In this document: positions 18,635-21,838 of the stretch, piece by piece | Position numbering within the stretch: the stretch's first letter is position 1 | How the letters are laid out: every line of letters begins with the position of its first letter | Assembly (NCBI GenBank): GCA_024196135.1 | Contig: JAMQCK010000479.1 | Span: 1-21,838, forward strand | DNA from: Pleurotus ostreatus/Saccharomyces cerevisiae fusant | Lineage: Eukaryota > Opisthokonta | Length of the DNA: 21,838 nt | Direction of reading: 5' to 3' | The notes under the pieces: generated by a model | What the model saw: the letters and a program-made list of their open reading frames with translations, nothing else | Told to the model about the DNA's origin: nothing | Database searches by the model: none | Translations under genes and position numbers: made by a program

Positions 18635-19824
18635 ATGCTCGGCGTCCTTATCATGTCTGCGCTCCTCGGGGCGGCGTCCTTTGGCTGCGGCATGCTTCCC
18701 TTGGCAATCACATTCTCTCGTGCGTCTGCACCGCACTCTCGCACGCAGAGCCATCGATCGACGCTTTAGCGCGCCACCGCTTATTGCTTCTTACCCTTGC
18801 CCTTAATACCACCCTCGCATAGGCACTCACCTCGCATGGCTGAGTACTCTGGGGACGGGGCTACTGCTGGGCACTGCGCTGGGTGTAACGATTCCTGAGT
18901 GCGTTGCCTTCCAGTCAAAGCATGCATCGCAACGCATACTAACCGTCTCTCCTTCCCACTTCTCCCTCCCTTCCCCCTTTCCCATCCACAGAGGCATCGA
19001 AACCATCCTCGAAGCCCCACCCAAGGACCCCGCCGCCGAACCCCCCGTGAACACCATCGCCCTCGCCCTCCTCGGCGGCTTCGTCGTCATGCTCGCCGCC
19101 GAGCAGCTCCTGCACGCCCACGCCCCCTCCGCCCCGCGCATCGAGTTCGACGCCGAGCTGTCCGAGCTGGAGGGCGCGGCGCCGAGGCACGGGGTAGCGG
19201 GGGAGCAGGCGCAGCGCGCGGTGCCGCTGACGATGGGGCTGGCGGTGCATGCGCTGGCGGATGGGCTGGCGTTGGGTGCGGCGGCGAGGGATGATGATGG
19301 GGGACTGGGGTGGATTGTTTTTTTGGCGTTGTTGGTGCATAAGGGTGAGTACATAGTTGGTTCATGTGCGCACTTCCTGTGGCCGTGTACTGATTAGACA
19401 CCCCTCCTTACAGCTCCCACCGCACTCGCACTCACAACGTCCCTCCTAGCGACCTCGTCCCTAACTCGCGAGCAGTGCCGAACGCACCTCGCCGTCTTCA
19501 GCGCCGCGACGCCCGTAGGCGCCATCGCTGCCTACGCCCTCTTCGCCTTCCTTGGGACTGGGCAAGCCTGGGTAGGAGCAACGCTTCTCTTCTCGGTGAG
19601 CATCGTAGAGTCCTCGCTGCTTCTCTGCCTATGGATTTTGTTCTTGTCACTAACGCCGATTATTCCAGGGCGGCACCTTCCTCTACGTCGCGACCGTCCT
19701 ACAGCCCGTCACGCAGGAGCAGAGCGCCGATGGCGGCCCTGCCGGCGTCACGCGCGTCCTCGTCATCGCGGCGGGCATGTTCACGCCTTGGGTGATAGGG
19801 CATATCAGCGGGCACGAGCATTAG
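18635..19824 (+). CDS. ZIP-family metal transporter, ZIP9/Atx2-like
   Basis: Exons 18635-18719, 18823-18898, 18992-19344, 19414-19595 and 19669-19824 encode 283 residues. Order of features: TM1 (VLIMSALLGAASFGCGMLPL), TM2 (LGTGLLLGTALGVTIPEG), TM3 after a Pro-rich loop, a short His-containing acidic loop (LLHAHAPS...), TM4 with the metal-site signature VHALADGLALG (His140, Asp144), and TM5 with LLVHKAPTALAL (His170). These are followed by LLFSGGTFLYVATVLQP and a last TM ending in a His-rich tail (GHISGHEH). The LVHKAP and SGGTFLYVAT blocks match the SLC39A9 branch, whose members move zinc or manganese in the Golgi or secretory pathway. The metal here is inferred. An upstream in-frame ATG at 18557 exists, but it would add a polar leader and is less likely. 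Confidence 0.9.
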
Positions 19825-20071
19825 GGGACCGGGATGCTTAGACTGAAGTTACACTACACGTTTCTTCTCTTGTACTCATTGACCCCACCTCAATGTGTTT
19901 CTTGCTCAGAGGTTGGGAAGGGCTTACAAAGAGCTGCAGTTCAATCTTCAAGACCAATCATTCCAAGAGCAGTGGTGCATGGATAACTTCGCAAGTGGGT
20001 AGGTAGCAGGTTTCACGTCCCTGTAGGCGAGGTCCGCGAACCCCCTCCACCCGAATGAAGAAGCTCCCCTT

Positions 20072-21838
20072 TTACTTCTTCACGTTCAACAAATTCTGCG
20101 CGTCGTGGCCAGCAACTGTGGGGCGCATATACGTCAGTTCGAATCCTTCACACACACAAGCCTCTCCCGCCCACCAAGACCAAACCCTCTACTCACCATT
20201 CAACAACAAACTCTCCGAGTCGAGCATGACCTTGTTCCCGCTCGTCGCGAGCAGGTTCGCGATGTCGCGCGCGGCCTCGAGGCGCCGCAGCTCGAGGAAG
20301 CCCTTGTTCTGGCGCATCGCGTCGCCGAGGAGCTCGGCGGAGCGGGCCTCGCCCTGGGCGCGGACGATGATGGACTGAGAGGGGGTTAGTTGGGGTGTAT
20401 ATGGTGGAAAGGGCGATTGTAGAAAGGATGGGAGGGGGCAAGGCAGGGCGAGGGAATAGAGGGGAAGGCGGAAAACGCGCCCATGAAAGGCGAGGGGATG
20501 TTGGTGATAGAGGGGAGGGTGATAGATGAGTGATTCACAAGGAAGGGCAGCGCCGCAAGATGTGATTCTCGAGGTAACGAGATGTGATGCGTGGGTTAGA
20601 AGCGATGAAAGGCGGATTGAGGGGCGTGGCATGGTTGTCACAAATGGGAAGCGCGCTGCAGAGCCATGACGACCAAGGCGCGATGCAGGGTCGCTGCAGC
20701 GCCATGCAGGGCACCAAAGTGCAATGTGCGACTGCCACAAGCAAGAAGTGCGATGTGCGTGTCTCAAAAAAGGCCAAGGCGCGATCCACATACCTGCTTC
20801 TCCTGAATCGCCTGGTCGACAAGGAACGCCGCGCGGAGCGCGGTCTGCTGCGCGACCTGCTTCGCCTCGACCGCGTGCGTGAACTCGGGGGAGAAGTTGA
20901 CGTGCGTGATGGAGACATCGTCGAGGACGAGGTTGAAGCGCAGCGCGCGGCGCGTGAGGTTCTCGCGGATGAGGCGGGAGACCTGGGGGTGGGGTCAGTG
21001 GGTAGGAAGAGGGGTGGAGGGGTTTGAGAGAAGTAGATGATTGAAGGGAAGGTGGATAGCTCAAGGTAAGTTGCAGGGCGATATAATAGTATGCGGGGAA
21101 TTGAAGGCTTTCACATACCTGTTCACGCTGGGTAATGAGCTGACTCGCGTTGAACTGCGCGACGACGCTCTTGAGGACCTCGTTCACAATCGAGGGGAGC
21201 ACGCGCTCATCGTAATCCTGACCAAGCTCGCGGTAGATAGTCGGGAGCGCGGAAGGGGATGGGCGGGACAGGACACGGCAAGTGATGTTCACCATCTGCA
21301 AGTCTGCGGATCGTCAGTCGCAAAGTTCAGAGGGCTGCGTATGGGAGGTGCAGGGGCATGGTGGGTGTAGGTGAGGCTCCGCAGGATATGCACCGCACCT
21401 TTCGTGCCCGTCAGACTCGCGATGCTCCGCGGCTTTGCGCGGATGTCGAACGTGATGGGCGTCTCGAACCAGGGGATCTGGCGAGTTGCGTGGTGAGTCG
21501 CGAGTGCAGGAGAGGCGATTAGAGACGTACCATAAGATGCGTCCCCTCAGAGTAGACCTCATTCTTCACACCCTCCAATCTAGCGGGCCGTATGTCAGCC
21601 CCGCACGCCCGATCCTTCTCACCCCGCGCACCTGCTATACTTGATCGCGCGGAAACCACCGTCCACTAGAGAGAAAAGCATGTCAGCTACCCACATCCTT
21701 CAACATATCCCTCCACCACGCACCGTTGTACAGAGACATACTCAAACCAACACCCGCCGCAATGGCTGCTGCAATCACGCCCATGCCCCCGAGCACTGGC
21801 CCGCGCCCGCGCCCACCACCAGGGAGACCTCCCCTGGC
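20072..21838 (-). CDS. PHB2: Prohibitin-2 (N terminus outside window)
   Basis: Exons on the minus strand: 21838-21724 (partial), 21665-21632, 21579-21531, 21477-21399, 21303-21119, 20982-20794, 20374-20197 and 20115-20072, giving 290 residues ending at TAA. Only roughly the first 20 residues should be missing. It begins with the Gly/Arg-rich presequence-like stretch, then the membrane segment ([19 protein letters not shown]). The SPFH/prohibitin domain follows: [80 protein letters not shown] and [17 protein letters not shown] long coiled coil comes next ([27 protein letters not shown]). Family knowledge: it forms ring complexes with Phb1 in the inner mitochondrial membrane and modulates the m-AAA protease. 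The 419-nt intron (20375-20793) is far longer than any other here. Confidence 0.95.
20375..20793 (-). other. Unusually long intron of PHB2 with internal direct repeats
   Basis: A 419-nt intron with a GTATGTG donor and a CTCTCAG acceptor; both joins keep phase between GAGAAGCAG and TCCATCATC. Direct copies of CTGCAG(A/C)GCCATG occur at 20656-20668 and 20694-20706, and ATGCAGGG occurs at 20683 and 20704. The part nearest the acceptor is a long pyrimidine-rich stretch on the coding strand. No clear C/D box pair is seen. Confidence 0.6.

Noticed and set aside
20128..20150. AGTTCGAATCC, close to the tRNA B-box consensus
   Set aside because: The T stem does not pair, and the sequence lies inside a phase-supported PHB2 intron.
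1..21838. Reading the window as a biosynthetic or defence gene cluster
   Set aside because: The genes are housekeeping or signalling functions with separate promoters and no shared pathway; no tailoring enzymes, synthases or defence domains are present.

Overview
This is an ordinary nuclear segment from a filamentous basidiomycete, probably an Agaricomycete. I infer this from GC-rich coding sequence, genes cut by many 48-60 nt GT...AG introns, an F-box/leucine-rich-repeat-like gene of the kind expanded in mushroom-forming fungi, and protein matches to fungal families. No bacterial-style operons, CRISPR arrays, rRNA, convincing tRNA or intact transposon were seen. All gene models were built by hand: exons were joined at consensus splice sites and each join was checked for reading phase and family motifs. 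The phases close exactly for every multi-exon model.

Layout, left to right. (1) The 3' two-thirds of a full-size ABCB/MDR-type multidrug ABC exporter, + strand, cut by the left edge. (2) An intronless F-box protein gene, - strand. (3) A VAP/Scs2 ER tether, - strand, with five introns that all start GTGCGT. (4) Across a shared divergent promoter region, a small orphan + strand gene encoding a basic protein with a 7-residue repeat. (5) A - strand run of three genes: a secreted SGNH/GDSL (CE16-like) esterase in nine exons, the purine enzyme GAR transformylase (ADE8), and the TORC2-branch AGC kinase YPK1/Gad8. (6) A 3.7 kb interval with no supportable gene. (7) A tail-anchored RING-like protein and a ZIP9-like metal transporter, both + strand. 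(8) Prohibitin-2, - strand, cut by the right edge.

The genes do not form one pathway. Several share a membrane theme (drug efflux, ER contact sites, TORC2-Ypk1 signalling, metal transport, a membrane-anchored possible ubiquitin ligase, the inner mitochondrial membrane), but I read this as coincidence and not as a cluster. I found no convincing new system. The points most worth a second look are the dominance of GTGCGT donors, the irregular RING ligand set, the orphan repeat protein with a minisatellite in its intron, the frame-neutral micro-exon and twin acceptors in the esterase gene, and the long gene-poor interval.
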